In this document: piece after piece, positions 1 to 11,805 of the stretch | Layout of the letters: each line of letters starts with the position of its first letter | Position numbering within the stretch: position 1 is the stretch's first letter | Assembly (NCBI RefSeq): GCF_041146395.1 | Contig: NC_090989.1 | Coordinates: 243,340,843-243,404,842, forward strand | Direction: 5' to 3' | DNA from: Eulemur rufifrons | Lineage: Eukaryota > Chordata > Mammalia > Primates > Lemuridae | Length of the DNA: 64,000 nucleotides | Program-made: the position numbers and the translations under genes | The notes under the pieces: generated by a model | Databases searched by the model: none | The model's input: only the letters and a program-made list of their open reading frames with translations | Told to the model about the DNA's origin: nothing

Positions 1-660
1 ACCCTTGGCATCAAAACTAGGCATTAAATTTATTCCTGGGAAATTTCACTGTTTTGGTTTGGGTCCACAGCTCTAGGCCTAAGAAGAATTATTTGAGATC
101 CTCGGTGATCAAACACATGTTTTTCCCCCAACATAGTTGCCAAATAAGCCCTCCATAACTTCACCCAAGTCATTAGGAAAAAAAGTTCAATAAGGTAAGG
201 ATAATATGCTAAGAGAGCTTTTCCTTCTGGCTATCAATACATTAAATACTTGGATAAATCTGTTGTTCAACTGTCTATTAATGTCCTTCAAAAAATAACC
301 CTATTCCTCCATTTCCATTTCATGCAGTGTTACCAAGATTTTTCTTTCTGTATCTCAACCAGGTAATTTAGAGCCATCATAAATTATTTCTTTACTATGC
401 TCTCCACCACATTTAAACAGTACATCACAGATGTCTGGCACTCCTTTAAACATCAAGTGGAAAAATGAGGGTGGGGTGTTATTAATAACATGTATGTACA
501 GTTACTAAATAACAAACACCAAATTATGTGCATTATTCTCTTTGTTCCTCTTAACTATGTTTTGTGGGCTCATAATACCCCCCTACTTTTTTTAGACAGA
601 TTACAAACTGAAGTTCATTGTAGTTAGGAAACTTGCTTTAGAACTATGGTGTTTTTTCTG
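1..660. other. Unassigned non-coding DNA
   Basis: AT-rich sequence with only short open frames. I recognise no repeat, exon or RNA gene here. Confidence 0.5.
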
Positions 661-1140
661 ACACCAAACACATGTTCCTTTTCCACACCAAATTCTCCAA
701 ATCTCTGACATCAACTGCATGTCCAACAATTCAATTCAATTCTGACACTAACTACCCAGAGTCAGCACAGACCATACAGGTTAAGGGTTCAGTCTCACAA
801 GACTGTCCCCACTTCCGATGCCAGCTGCAAATGGGGTGCTCAGCACACATACACTTTTGCCCAGCTGACTACCAATTCAGAGGTCCCCAGGATCTCCTCC
901 TTAAGCTTCATAATTTCTAGAGTAACTCATAGAACTCAGGAAAACACTACACTTAACATCAGTAAGGAACAGCCAAATGAAAGAGACAAATAGGACAACA
1001 TATGGAGTGGGCAGGGGTGATCCAGAGCTTCCTTGCCCTCTAGATGCACCACCCTCTTAGCACATCCATGTGTTCACCACGGGACAAAGACCAAGTCCTT
1101 ACCTTTTATTATATCACAAGATCCCACTATTAGTAATGGT
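661..1140 (+). repeat. Possible old LTR/ERV-derived repeat
   Basis: The text from the 'gacaccaaacacatg' start to the 'ttattatatcacaagatc' end resembles a dispersed mammalian repeat I have met elsewhere, probably retrovirus-derived. I cannot name the family. The 82-codon frame at 672-920 is best explained as chance inside this repeat. Confidence 0.3.
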
Positions 1141-1880
1141 GCAGCTATATTTCTAACTCAGGTCTGCCTACGGCTGAATCCCATATTCTTTTCTTACAGC
1201 AAACTTCCTTCTGATGAATCAAATCTTATAAAAGCTTAAATGAAAGGCTATATTAGTCCAAGATATTTTGAGATGCACACCAAGTAGAAATATCCTGTGT
1301 CAAAGTCACATCAATCTGAAAACTGGTAATCAAGAAAATGAGTCTTGAGAAATTTGTTTTTCTTATTCTGAATAATCAAGCTCAGCACTTTCATTGTCAT
1401 ATTTACTCTTCATAGATGAAAGCACGTCAGATAGGTACGGCCTTCATTCCCCACCAATTGTTTCTTACTAACTGCAGGTTAAGAATGCAACTAACATTCC
1501 ACAGTAACTTTCACATTTATCATTTGCCCATCGATCCACCTATATACACTCACTATCAGGGTTTATATAGTGTAAACATATTCATTTAAAAAGCAAAAAG
1601 AAAACAGATTTATCACACACAAAAAAATTTAAAATGCTTAATGTAGGAAAATAAATGTTTATAGTCTGAGTTACTTGTGTACCAAAAAGTAAAGCATGCT
1701 CTGTGTGGGTCTGTTCCTATCAGCTGCAAAACTGCATGAAAGATATTCTTGGGTCAGGAATTGGAGCCTTTTTGTGGTACTCCATTTTCTAAGAGTTTCA
1801 TAGAAATGATAGAACTCATTTTAGCAACAAGAATTGGTTGTAAATTTCCATTCTAAGTTTTTGAGCAACAAAAGAGTCTA
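1141..1880. other. Unassigned non-coding DNA
   Basis: Unique-looking AT-rich DNA with an A-rich stretch near 1575-1650. Nothing codes convincingly. Confidence 0.45.
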
Positions 1881-2020
1881 TACCATTTATTGCACTCTTT
1901 GATGCTTTACTAATAATGGCAGGCACTTTTTAAATCTCTAGTGCTTGGAGCTCCATGATAGATAATCATGTCCCCACTTTACAAATAACAAAACTGAGGC
2001 TCAAAGTCTGAGAGGCAAAC
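1881..2020 (-). repeat. MIR SINE, antisense
   Basis: Reads as the reverse complement of the MIR core. A 'catttattgca' start and a 'ggcaggcac' motif are followed by the 'cccactttacaaataa' and 'aaactgaggctcaaag' region in the expected order. Confidence 0.55.
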
Positions 2021-2035
2021 CATGTGGAGCCTGTG

Positions 2036-2062
2036 TTTTATTTATTTATTTATTTATTTTTT
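2036..2062. repeat. (TTTA)n microsatellite
   Basis: About six uninterrupted TTTA units that decay into a T run. The tract directly follows the antisense MIR. Confidence 0.9.
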
Positions 2063-2302
2063 GTTATACTAAAGCCTCAACTCCCATATCCCTGAGAAAT
2101 CTTTCAGGAAGAAAAGGAAAGAAAAGGAAGGGAAAGGAGTGGATAGCAGGGCAGGACCAGGCAGAGCAAAACAAAACAAGTGTTCTAAACCAGTGCACCT
2201 TGAGAAACAATAGCTAAAATCCTGTCTGTTTCTCACTACAGGACAAAGGTCGTACTGACATTGTGTCACCACTCAAAATGTGTTGCCACTCCAATATCTT
2301 GG

Positions 2303-2445
2303 TCATTCAGTCACCATATTCATTGAACACTTCTCTGTACTCAGAATGTTATAATAGGTGCTGTGGGGAAAATACATAAGCAATGAAAGATAAGTTGCCA
2401 CCCTTATGGCACTCACAGTCAAACAGGGTCAAGAGTATAAACGCG
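2303..2445 (-). repeat. L2 3' end fragment, antisense
   Basis: Contains the reverse-complement L2 tail pattern: a 'ttcattgaacac' opening, a degenerate 'gtgctgtgggg', and then 'ggcactcacagtc' in the usual order and spacing. Confidence 0.45.
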
Positions 2446-3611
2446 TGGAACAGCAGGAAACTTTTATGGTAATGCCTTAAAGACAGACGTCTCTAGCCCC
2501 AGCTATGAAGCCAGAAAGTAGAAGTGCATGAGTCGGGCAGGCTCCTCCATTAGTCAGAGACTCCTTTTCTAATCAATAAATATCTAATCAATAATTTAGA
2601 GACTCCTAAAAAGAACAGAAGGAGAGAACATGACTCTGCCAACAATAGAGGCAACACAGAAGGTTTTGACTTCGCACAGTACATGCCAACATACAGACCA
2701 TGGCAGACTCCACTTCAAGACCATTATAAGAAATAAGCAGTTCCTCCTCTGGCCTCTCACTAGTCTATCTTAGGCCTAAACACGTTGCCCCAACACACTT
2801 GAAACCCTGAAACCCTTGGTGATAACAAAACATTCCTCTGCAAATACTTGTCTGTCGAGGTCCTGTGCCAAACGGCGGAATAGTGTCTACTTCTGTTTCA
2901 GTAACACAGTAGCAGGCATCTGGGCAAAAATGATCATGAGAATAAAGTCACACTCCATCACCATAAACGATGTCTGGGTATCCATTTCCTGAGGCTGCCA
3001 TGTCTGTTTCTAAAACCAAGGTGAAAGACAGGATGCAGATCCTCAAACAAAAATGGCTGAAACGAAACCTTCACATGAGTCCCTTTTCAGAATCTGGCAA
3101 GGTTTATGCTGATATTTAGAACCCCAATCTCAGGACAGGTTTATAAAGTCCCCATAGGAGGATATTTTTTGTTCAGGTCCCTTTGTGACTGACATGAATG
3201 ATTTGAGGCATTTTGAGACATAAAGGGTCAGTTTTAAAAACACAGCCTTGCACACAGTTTAAGGAGGACCAGCAGTCCCTGTGCTTTCCGGTATCTCCCC
3301 AGGCCTGAGCATACCATGTTTATGGAGTGGATGACTCGGTGCTATGTACCCACATTCCTTTAGGGAAGGTGTCTAACGACCGACACAATGTAAACTTTGT
3401 GTTCACACATTTCCATAAAATCCCATTTTAAAAATTCAATGACCTTTTCTGTACGGGCATCTGTAGGTCCATGTGGTTCCATAGAAGTCAAGGAGAGATT
3501 TCTGCATCCTAACACTTTGTGCTAAATCCCTGTTGGCCCCCAGCTCCTATACTTAAGTGATCTGGAGTTTATTCATCATAAAAGATGGCTAGTTCTCTGA
3601 GTACTTTGATT
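2446..3611. other. Unassigned non-coding DNA
   Basis: About 1.2 kb in which I see no repeat I can name and no exon-like open frame. Confidence 0.45.
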
Positions 3612-3895
3612 TTCATCCAACAAACATTTACTGAGCAGCTACTATATTACAGGCCTTGGACCCAGGGTTAGGATAGACAGAAGAACAGGACCCACTTCCC
3701 ACCCCACCCTTAGGTCAGCCACAGTCTAATGGGGCTGTCAGACAAGTAGGCAGTTACAGTGCAGTGTGAAGAAGGCTGAAGTGCAAGATGTGGAGCAGAC
3801 GGTGGTAGGAGTGCAAGGGAGAGCCAGCAGTCCGCTCTGCAGGGTTAAGAGAAGCCTCTCTTGAGGTAAATCCTGACCTGAGCCAGGTCAGGAAC
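3612..3895 (-). repeat. L2 fragment, antisense
   Basis: 'caacaaacatttactgagca' opens a reverse-complement L2 tail. It continues through 'cagtctaatggggctgtcag' and 'gaagcctctcttgaggtaa' in consensus order, for roughly 280 bp. Confidence 0.6.
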
Positions 3896-4049
3896 TAAGG
3901 TACCTTTTTAGGTAGTAGGTGACTGAATCAATGTGATCAACTGCTTCTAATCCTAAAAGGCGGTGACTGAGTAAACTATATTCTTTCTTATATTTTTAAC
4001 TGGTAAAAATAATGATTTATACTATGACTTTAATGGAGCCTTGAATTTA

Positions 4050-4216
4050 TTGTTGGGTGACCTTAGTCAAGTGACTTAGCCTCTCTAAACTTCAATTTCC
4101 TCATCTGTGAAATAACCCCTACCTCATATGTTTGTTTTGAGGGTCAGTGTGGAATAATGCACACAAAGCTTTAGCATAGTGCCTGGTGCATAGTAAGTGC
4201 CCATTAAATAGTTGAA
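4050..4216 (+). repeat. MIR SINE
   Basis: Sense MIR. 'gtgaccttagtcaagtgact' leads into 'cttcaatttcctcatctgtg', and it closes with 'gcctggtgcatagtaagtgc'. Confidence 0.75.
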
Positions 4217-5444
4217 GTTTTTAATTATGAATTTCATTCATGAATCTCTCTTCTCATCTTCACTCCTAGTACATGGCAATTGTCTGCCCAGCTATATATA
4301 TCCTGCCCTCTAAGCCCTCTCTATCTCGGAGTTATCCTGTATTCCTCAAGCTTATTTAGGGGAAATAAGCTAATATCTGGAACCAAACTTCTACTTTCTT
4401 CAGTGTAAAAAAAGAGCCTCAGTGATCTTTTGGGTGTATGCTTCTGGTTTATATTTTTTCTTAAAAGTCATAGAGGGATTTCTCTTTCCTAATACTCTGG
4501 CTCTCTTCCTTTTGGCTCCCAGAAAGCAAGTATTACTCTGAGATGCGCAGACTAGACTAGACACAGATACAGAAAGCCAATGACCTATATCAACTGCCAC
4601 TAACCATCAGGGTGAGGGAACAGCTACGTCCCCTTTTCTGTCAAGGGCAGACCAATGAATTAGGCACTGAAGCAAACTAAATGTGATCTGATATCTTAGG
4701 TCTGTGCAATCAGCTACAATAAAGCTAAATGGTTTAGGAAACCATGGCAAAGCAGTAATCATCCCTAAAAGTAACCAGAGGAATAACTAAGCAAGTGTCT
4801 GCTAAAATAGGGTCTGTGCTTTTTCAAGAGGCCTAAGTCTCAGTCTGGTGGTGATTTATACAAAACTCACTTAAGTGGCTACACAAGGTCAGCCTGGTGA
4901 ACAACTTGAAAGGCCTGCAATCAATATTTCTAATTTGGGGATGATAACAAAGGTACTATGTATCAGATGGGCTTAACGTGCCACTTCATTAAGTATGGGA
5001 AGATAATTTTTTTAGAAGGCACTGGATTTCAGCTCATACTCAAAGACTGTGGTTGTGCTGCAGAAAGAAGGGAAGAGTTAATCCCCAATTGTGCCCACAT
5101 GTGCAGCGGCAGCAGAAACTGGCAGAAAGAACCCTGAACTAGCCTTGAGTACTATTCTTGTCTCCACACTCTCTAACTGTGGGCTCCCTGCCAATAACTG
5201 CTTTTGTGAAGCCACTAGAAGCTGCTGACTGGCTGCATTTCCTTGTTCATCCAAATGTTATTTTTAGAGTGACAACCCCTTGAGATTTGGGGACCCTGAG
5301 ACAGGTCAAGGGACGTGGTCCTGCTCTGATCAACAGTCACCTGAAAGGAAGCCTCTCTCGACCCAGGCCAAGGAAGTGAGCTCTACACAGGGGAGAAGAG
5401 ATGTGAGGACAGGAAGGAGTAAAAGAAAGAGGGAACTCAGAGAG
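4217..5444. other. Unassigned non-coding DNA
   Basis: No named repeat or gene seen. The 5280-5501 open frame has basic, low-information composition and runs into an antisense MIR, so I do not treat it as coding. Confidence 0.45.
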
Positions 5445-5625
5445 TACCAACACTATGCCAGGATGAGAGCTGGGAGTTCTCGCTTACATGACCTCATTTA
5501 ATCTTAACAGTTATGCAAAGCAGGTATTATCCCATTTTTCATATTCTAAAATAAGTAACTTGGCTAAAGTAAAAGTGTAAGTAAAGATTCAAACCTAGGG
5601 TCCCCAAGTCTACTCCAAGTAGTCC
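5445..5625 (-). repeat. MIR SINE, antisense
   Basis: 'cactatgccagga', 'acctcatttaatcttaacag' and 'ggtattatcccatttttc' follow the reverse-complement MIR core in order. It ends in 'gattcaaaccta', the MIR A-box side. Confidence 0.65.
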
Positions 5626-6049
5626 TATTACTATGGTTCACTGGCTCTGCGTAGAGCACCCTCTGGTGGGCAGGACGGACATCTAGCGTCCAGCTGAACG
5701 GAGGCCTTCTCTAGACCGGTTCCCTAGAGACACTGAGACCTGCCTGGGTTTGAAATGGACACTGAGGCAGTTGGAGTTTTCTGGGCTTGTCTCAGAGGCT
5801 CTAAGCACTTTAGTATGTTTGACAAAAAGTTTCAAGGAAAATAGACCTCCTTCTTTGGGCTAAGAATTCTTTTCAGAGAGAGGATATCTATTTAGGTAAA
5901 TGTAAGTTTCAATTCTTCCTTTTCTCATCATCCTCTCTAAAACAGAGTTAGTAACACTGTCTTACAGTAATACAGGCTGGCAGAGAATGTTTCAGAAGAA
6001 GACTATAACTATTAACTCGTTTAAAGAGAAGGAAAATATAGAACGCTGC
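5626..6049. other. Unassigned non-coding DNA
   Basis: Contains a slightly CpG-enriched patch at about 5650-5720. No repeat family or exon is recognised. Confidence 0.4.
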
Positions 6050-6200
6050 AATTTGCAAAGTTCTTCCACAGGTATGAACTCATTGATTCTCAAATAACTG
6101 GAGGTACAAATATCATTATTCCTATTTTACAGAAGCTCCAGAGGCTCAGTGACTTGCTTAAGAAAAAGTTAATAAGAACACTGTTTGACTAAGTATTCTG
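6050..6200 (-). repeat. MIR SINE, antisense
   Basis: Degenerate reverse-complement MIR. 'gaactcattgattctcaa', 'tcctattttacagaagc' and 'gaggctcagtgacttgctta' occur in the expected order. Confidence 0.5.
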
Positions 6201-6319
6201 ACCTCAAAAGGCATGCCTTTCTCACTAAAAATACTCTTTCTATAATCATGTTACATAACAAATTCTACCAGTGATAAAAGAAGGAAAGTGATATAAAATT
6301 AAGCCATTGTCTTATCCCT

Positions 6320-6719
6320 TGCTATGATTTGAATGTTTGTGGCCCCTTCAAAATTCATGTGGGAACTTAATCCCCAATGCAACAGTATTAACGGCGGTGG
6401 GGCGGGTTTAGGAGGTGACTAAGCTAGAGGCCTCTGCCTTTATGAATGGGTTAGTGTTTTATAAAAGGGCTTGAGTGGATGGACTTTGTCCTTTTCATCC
6501 CTTCTGTCATGTGAGAACACAGCATTTGTCCCATCCAGAGGATGCAGCAACGGGCGCCATCTTAGAAGCAGAGAGCGGCCCTCACTGGACACCACCAAAC
6601 CTGCAGGTGCCTTGATCCTGGACTTTCCAGACTCTGGAACGGTGAGAAATAAGTTTCTATTATTTATAAATTACCCAGTCTCTGGTACTTTGTTATAGCA
6701 GCACAAAGGGACTCAGACA
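6320..6719 (+). mobile_element. Solo MaLR LTR (MST/MLT1 type)
   Basis: A 400-bp LTR starting 'tgctatgatttgaatgtt' and ending 'gcacaaagggactcagaca', so it has TG...CA ends. It contains the internal blocks 'aggaggtgactaagc', 'gccttgatcctggactttcc' and 'gagaaataagtttctatt'. The flanking five bases are tccct (6315-6319) and tcctt (6720-6724), a decayed target duplication that fits a solo LTR. MaLR elements are old non-autonomous ERVL relatives. Confidence 0.85.
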
Positions 6720-6759
6720 TCCTTGAATAATACTGCAGTAGTAGAAGGCAAAATGCTAT

Positions 6760-7890
6760 ATATACTATGGAAGAAACAGACAGAAATTATTTCACCCCAG
6801 TGGAAGGAGGGTAGGGTGGCAGGGAGGGATGCGGTGTTACACAGGAAAGGCTTTATGACACAGGAAGCAATTTAACTGAGTCTTGTAGGAAAGATAAGAT
6901 GTCAGGAGTTCAAAACAGGAATCAGGCAGATAAAAGAAGGAAGTCAAGTTGGGGGAAAACTGAGAAATTCGATACTGCCAACTATTGGCTGCATGAGAGG
7001 AAAGAGTGAAAGGCATTTCTGGGAAAGTCAATGTGGATGATCTTGAATGGCCAAGCCAGGCAAAAGCATTAGGCCTTTATTCTGTTAATAATGTGAAACC
7101 ATTCAAGGGGATAGAATAATGCAACCTATCTTAGTCTAGTATTATTGTGAAGGACTGATTGAAATGGGGAGGTATTAGCAGATATTGAGGAGAACTTTGC
7201 CTCAACACACATAAGACCAAAACCAGGCCCTATCAGGGTTGCAACACTAAAAATTTAAAGATGGGATGAAATGCTAAGGAAATGACATAGGTAGAAAATT
7301 AATAGAACCCAGTGACAGACTAGATATGAAGGCTATTCAGGGGTTGAAATCAAGGCTATAATGAGGTTTGAATCCAGCTGATTTAAAGGACAATGACAGA
7401 ACTGAGGCAGACAGAAGAAACAGGAAGGGGAGCTGGCATGGAAGGGAATATGGTAAGTTTTGCACATGCTGGAGTGGAAAAAGGTTTGCCTGATTATTCA
7501 GATAGAGATGTTTGGCAAACTCTTGTTGATGTGAAGTAAATCTGGAACAAGAAGGAAGTCAAAGCTGGTGACTCAGGAGTCAACAGCATAAGGAAGAAAG
7601 AAGTTAATAGAACATCCAACAGAAAGAGATAAGAGTCAAGTGCAGAAACCCAGCAGACCCTCGAAGAAAATGTACTGAAAGAGACAAAAGAGTAAGATTA
7701 AGAGAGGCAGGAGAAGAACATGAAGAACACAATGCCACAGGATAAACGGAGTGAGAAGTATCAAGAAACAAATGAGGCCCAATAGTATCAAATTCCACAA
7801 AAACATAATAGAGGATGTGGGTTAGGACTAAACTATTAGATAAGTTTCTCATGGTCTTTGAGACCAATTTTAATTGAGCTATCTGGGCTT
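6760..7890 (-). repeat. Long L2 LINE tract, antisense
   Basis: Purine-rich text of about 1.1 kb. It follows the reverse complement of the L2 3' half, with blocks such as 'ggctttatgacacaggaagc', 'cttgaatggccaagccaggc' and a late 'ggtctttgagaccaatttta'. The minus-strand frame at 7604-7942 lies over it and is heavily degraded, with no reverse-transcriptase motifs visible. The family name is from memory; L2 is the best fit. Confidence 0.5.
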
Positions 7891-8411
7891 CCACCAGATT
7901 GAAAGAGGTTACAAAGAGAGAGAGGGAGGGAGGGCAGGACATGGAGGCAGTGGAAGTGGAGGCTATAACTTTTGGAAGCAGAGAGCCTATGGCTCATAGC
8001 CAACCATCAGTTCTAAACTACCTTTCCAACTTTACTAACTATCTTGCTCCAAGAAATAATTTCCTCTATTTAGCCTTGTCACACATTTATCAGCTCACTA
8101 CATCAGACTCATGTCAAATATTCTGTTGTCTTATCTGCACCCTACCTTCAACCTCCTCTGCCCATCCCAGTTGTCTGCATTTTTTAAGACTCAAATCATG
8201 TCCTAATGCCTTGTGAGTCATTCCCCGTCTATTTCACCTTTACTGATTCCTCGGGTCTCAGAATTGGGAAAGTAACTGGAATAACCAATAACCTGGACTA
8301 CACATGCTTCACTTCATTGTAAAGGACTTTATATTGCTATTTAAATAATTTGCATATAAAGTAAGAGAGATTTAAGTCTCCTTATAAAACAGAAGGTAAA
8401 ACTTACCAGTC
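7891..8411. other. Unassigned DNA, possible L2 remnant
   Basis: Starts with a GA-rich stretch (7913-7935). Around 8160-8260 the text weakly resembles the sense L2 3' end ('gactcaaatcatgtcctaat'). No exon is evident. Confidence 0.35.
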
Positions 8412-8632
8412 TTTTGTTGTTGTTGAAACAGAGTCTCATTCTGTTGCCCTGGGTAGAGGACAGTGACATCATCACAGCTCACTGCAATCTCAAACCCCTG
8501 GGCTCAAGCGATCCTCCTGCCTCAGCCTCCAGAGTAGCTGGGACTACAGGCGTATGCCACCATGCCTGGCTAATTTTATCTATTTTTGGTAGAAACACGG
8601 TCTCACTCTTGCTCAGGCTGGTCTCAAAGTTC
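8412..8632 (-). repeat. Alu SINE, antisense, strepsirrhine-like
   Basis: A reverse-complement Alu. A degenerate poly-T (TTG repeats) is followed by 'gaaacagagtctcattctgt', 'cctcctgcctcagcctccag' and 'gtagctgggactacaggc'. The stretch 'ctcttgctcaggctggtctc' is typical of lemur/galago Alus rather than anthropoid ones. The element stops inside the left monomer, so it is 5' truncated. An 8414-8641 open frame is only Alu sequence. Confidence 0.9.
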
Positions 8633-8939
8633 AGGCTCTGACCATGGAGTTGGGCAAGGAATGAAGGAGGCTTGAAGGAGAGAATACAAGAAAGAAGAGT
8701 CCATCAAAAGTTGGTGGAATAGAAAAATACAGATTCAAGTAAATTAGTTATAAAAGTAATCAGAAAAAATAAACACAATAATACAATTATAAAAGCTGAC
8801 AGACATAGGAAGAAGGTAAGCCATATCTAGAATCACGGGGAGCAATAGATAATATGTAATGTTTACCAATAAAGATAAAGTAGCTTATACATCTTTTTTA
8901 ATGCTGGAAACATAACTACCAGAAAATCTGAAAACAGAA
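8633..8939. other. Unassigned A-rich DNA
   Basis: Short A-rich interval with no gene seen. It may be an eroded continuation of the LINE tail that follows. Confidence 0.35.
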
Positions 8940-9098
8940 GTGGTTAAAAGAAGTTGAGTCTGGATAGTGAGACTGGAAGTGGGGAGTAGCAGGTCAGAGG
9001 ACGGTTGTTTAAAATTGTAGGTTGTTCTTTTATTTTAATGTTTGCCTTGTTTTTACCATGTACATATATTACTTTGATAATAAAATACAGATAAAAAT
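8940..9098 (+). repeat. Possible L1M/L1ME 3' end
   Basis: 'gtttgccttgtttttaccat' followed by 'gtacatatattactttgat' and an A-rich end resembles the 3' terminus of old L1M elements. The match is weak. Confidence 0.35.
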
Positions 9099-9099
9099 A

Positions 9100-9235
9100 A
9101 TTTTATTTATTTGTTACATGTTAATGTATCCTACCTTTCCCTAGATTGTAAGATCTTCCAAGGAAGAGATTTTGCCTTCCACATTCTCCCCAACACTATT
9201 GCAACAGCACAGCTAGAAGTCCACCTTGATAAAGC
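9100..9235 (+). repeat. Possible L2 3' fragment
   Basis: 'tccctagattgtaagatctt' is a plausible degenerate match to the L2 'actagactgtaagctccttg' block. The rest is too diverged to place. Confidence 0.4.
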
Positions 9236-10869
9236 ACATTGTGTCGGCATTGTCATGGATCTGGTATGCCCTCTGTGGGCCCTTGACTGCAATGATCAGG
9301 CTGGACCACCCGGTCCTAACAGTCATCTCTCACAAAACCCAGAGGAGTGCTTTTACTTGGAAATTTTTATTTGCAGCTCATTACAGTTAGCTCAAGCATA
9401 GCTAATAAATGGCAAATTTCAATTTCCATACAGTAAGGCTCTGGTATCAACTTCTAACTCCTTTGTAAGAAGTTGTTCAACTCCTTAGCCCAAGGTACCT
9501 AAGAATGATATTAATATCTATCTGGTACTATTTAAATGCCTGATGGTTTTTTCTACTCTTTCTCTGTTTTTATCCCCCTAAAGGGCATACCAGGATGTTG
9601 CTTTGTTGTAGCAGAGTTTAGATTTCAAATTGCAAAACTACTTCTCTGTGTCTGTCTGCAAGTGATCAAAATTCTGGTTTTAAATCAGCAACACAGTCAA
9701 TTATACCACTAAGGAGGCTTTGCTTTTCCATCAATAGCATTTGCAAAATTCCTTTCTGTCTCATTCCTTTCTCCAGGCATTCTCAGCCCAGCTGTCCCTA
9801 TGTTCTTTGGGCCATGGAGGTTGTTGGGAAGGAGGTCTTCACTTGGTAGCTCTTTCGTAGGAACCATAGCATCCTGGTTGTATCAGAACTAGAACTTGGC
9901 CTCCCCCTGGGCTGAGGTGTAGCATCCTTATGTTTCCTGTTTAATTCTCCAAACTACCTTCCTACCTATAGCTTCCTGGACCTTTTCTGTTTGGTTAATT
10001 TATGCCCCGTGTCATGCAAGTTTCATTTGGCACCTCACAGCTATTTAAATATTTGTTTCATGTAGGTTAACTTGACAAAAATGAAGTACCATGATAATAG
10101 GAAACTACCAGCATGTCCCATTCCACCCCCATCATACCATTAAGTTATTATAGACTGATTTGGATTCTGGATTCTGTTTCTTGGAAACAAGGCAGACTTC
10201 CTAAGGTTGAGAAAGCATGTTTTAAAGGAAAAAAAAAAACAAAACTCTATGCTACAACAATAAAGAGGAATTTCAAGATACATTTAATTTAAAACACCAT
10301 ATAAGCCGTTTGCTATAGACTGAAAGGTCACTGGTCGCTTGTGTGTTTTTTTTTGTTATTTTTCTTGGTTTCATTTAATAATTTTGAATCTGAAGATCCT
10401 GCATTTCGAATCCTAAAACCAGTGGCAAAAGCAAGCAAGCACCCGGCCAAGGTAAGACTTTAATATCTGACTGGTAGCCAGAACGGCAGGAGGAAGCTGG
10501 CAAACAAGTCAATGTAACACTGCTATTTGCACAGGCAGCTGCGGAAGGAAAGTGAGAGCTACAGATGTGGACACCTGACCTTTAATCCAAAAAGAGTCTC
10601 ACGAAGGATTGAAAATAGATCATTGCAGTCTAGTAGGAAGGTTTCAGACAGGTGTGCTGACAGAAGAAGACAGTCTGGCATTAAATTTTATATAGGTAGC
10701 TGCTGACCAGAAAAACACAGCTTCTAAGAAAAGAGAGCAAAACCATTGGGTCTCCAAATAACTTTTTGGACACACGGGTAGGAAATGAGATTGCAGATGT
10801 CAACAGGGGACTACATTCTCAACAATTTAAGATCTGACTTCAGTCACAGGGCTTGGGCAGCTTGGTAAA
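9236..10869. other. Unassigned DNA with a possible exon
   Basis: About 1.6 kb without a named repeat. An A-run lies at 10229-10239. The only coding-like trace ends at 10451, immediately before a strong donor-like 'gtaaga'. Confidence 0.4.
10390..10451 (+). other. Weak candidate exon with donor-like end
   Basis: A frame open from upstream of 10371 reads ...ESEDPAFRILKPVAKA... and ends at a consensus donor, 'ccaag|gtaagact'. The acceptor side is poor. The pyrimidine run ends near 10370 and the nearest usable AG ('tctgaag') lies in the middle of the frame. I do not recognise the peptide. Chance is more likely than a real exon. Confidence 0.15.
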
Positions 10870-11227
10870 TACTATGGTTTGAATGTGTCCCCTCCAAAAT
10901 TCAGGTGTTGCCAAGGTAAGAGGCAGGGCCTTTAAGAGGTGATTAGGCCATGAGAGCTCCTTCCTTGTGAATGGTATTAGGTGCCCTTATAAAAGGGATG
11001 GACAGAATGAGTTTACTCATTTTTGCCCTCCTGCCTCCTGCGCTGGAGGATGTAGCATCAAGTCTCTATCTTGGAAGCAGAGAGCAACACTCACCAGACA
11101 ACTGAACCTGCAGCACCTTGACCTTGGACTTCCCAACCTCCAGAACTGTGAGAAAACAAATTTTGGTTCTTTACAAACTACTCAGTCTCAAGTATTTTGT
11201 TATAGCAGCACAAAATGGACTAAGATA
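10870..11227 (+). mobile_element. Second solo MaLR LTR (MST/MLT1 type)
   Basis: Same family as the LTR at 6320. It begins 'tactatggtttgaatgtg', passes 'ggcctttaagaggtgattag' and 'ccttgaccttggacttccc', and ends 'gcacaaaatggactaagata'. The flanks gtaaa (10865-10869) and gtaag (11228-11232) look like its own decayed 5-bp duplication. The two LTRs are therefore separate insertions. Confidence 0.85.
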
Positions 11228-11344
11228 GTAAGGGACACAGATCTGGTAACATGGTAATTTCTACATCTGAACTTAGTACAGTTTACTTTTCTGTCCCCAG
11301 ATGAATTATACCATCATCAATAAAAATAACAGCTTTAATATAAA

Positions 11345-11575
11345 AAATAATTGACACTCCTCTGTTGCTGTATGCAAGGCCCTATGCAAGGAACTTACGT
11401 TGATTATCTCTTTTAATTCTCAGATCAATACTGAAACGAATATCATGCCCATTTAAAAAACAAACTAAGGTTTAAGCAAATAATAGTCCCTACTTGAGAG
11501 GGTACATGTCTATTCCCCAAAAGGAAGAACTCAAACCTAAATCTTTCAGATTACAAAACCAATGCTCTTTCAATT
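11345..11575 (-). repeat. MIR SINE, antisense
   Basis: 'tgcaaggccctatgcaagga', 'attatctcttttaattctca' and 'gaactcaaacctaaatcttt' follow the reverse-complement MIR, with an internal degenerate stretch. Confidence 0.6.
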
Positions 11576-11609
11576 AAAAGCAAAGTAGATTAGAGCGTAA
11601 GATAAATTT

Positions 11610-11805
11610 GAATTTGCCTCTGGCTCTATGGCTTAGTAGCTATCTGACCTTGGGCAAGTCAATTTCTGATAGTCTCACTACCTACCCTGTTATGTAAAAT
11701 GGGACTATTAGCCTACTTCTTGGGGGCATTCAATAAGATTAAATACATAAGATGATTTACCTTAAACATTTTGCAAAGTAACTGGTTCATGGTTAGTACT
11801 CAATA
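11610..11805 (+). repeat. MIR SINE
   Basis: 'gtagctatctgaccttgggc' opens the conserved core, followed by 'tatgtaaaatgggactatta' and 'ggttagtactcaatagaac'. It sits 35 bp after an antisense MIR, giving a head-to-head pair. Confidence 0.7.

Noticed and set aside
7604..7942. 112-codon minus-strand ORF
   Set aside because: Overlaps the antisense L2 tract; no LINE protein motif is visible and the frame is chance.
8414..8641. 75-codon plus-strand ORF
   Set aside because: Lies entirely within an antisense Alu; the peptide is Alu translation.
6320..11227. A provirus bounded by two similar LTRs
   Set aside because: Each LTR has its own flanking duplication and the interval holds L2, Alu and unique DNA, with no ERV interior.
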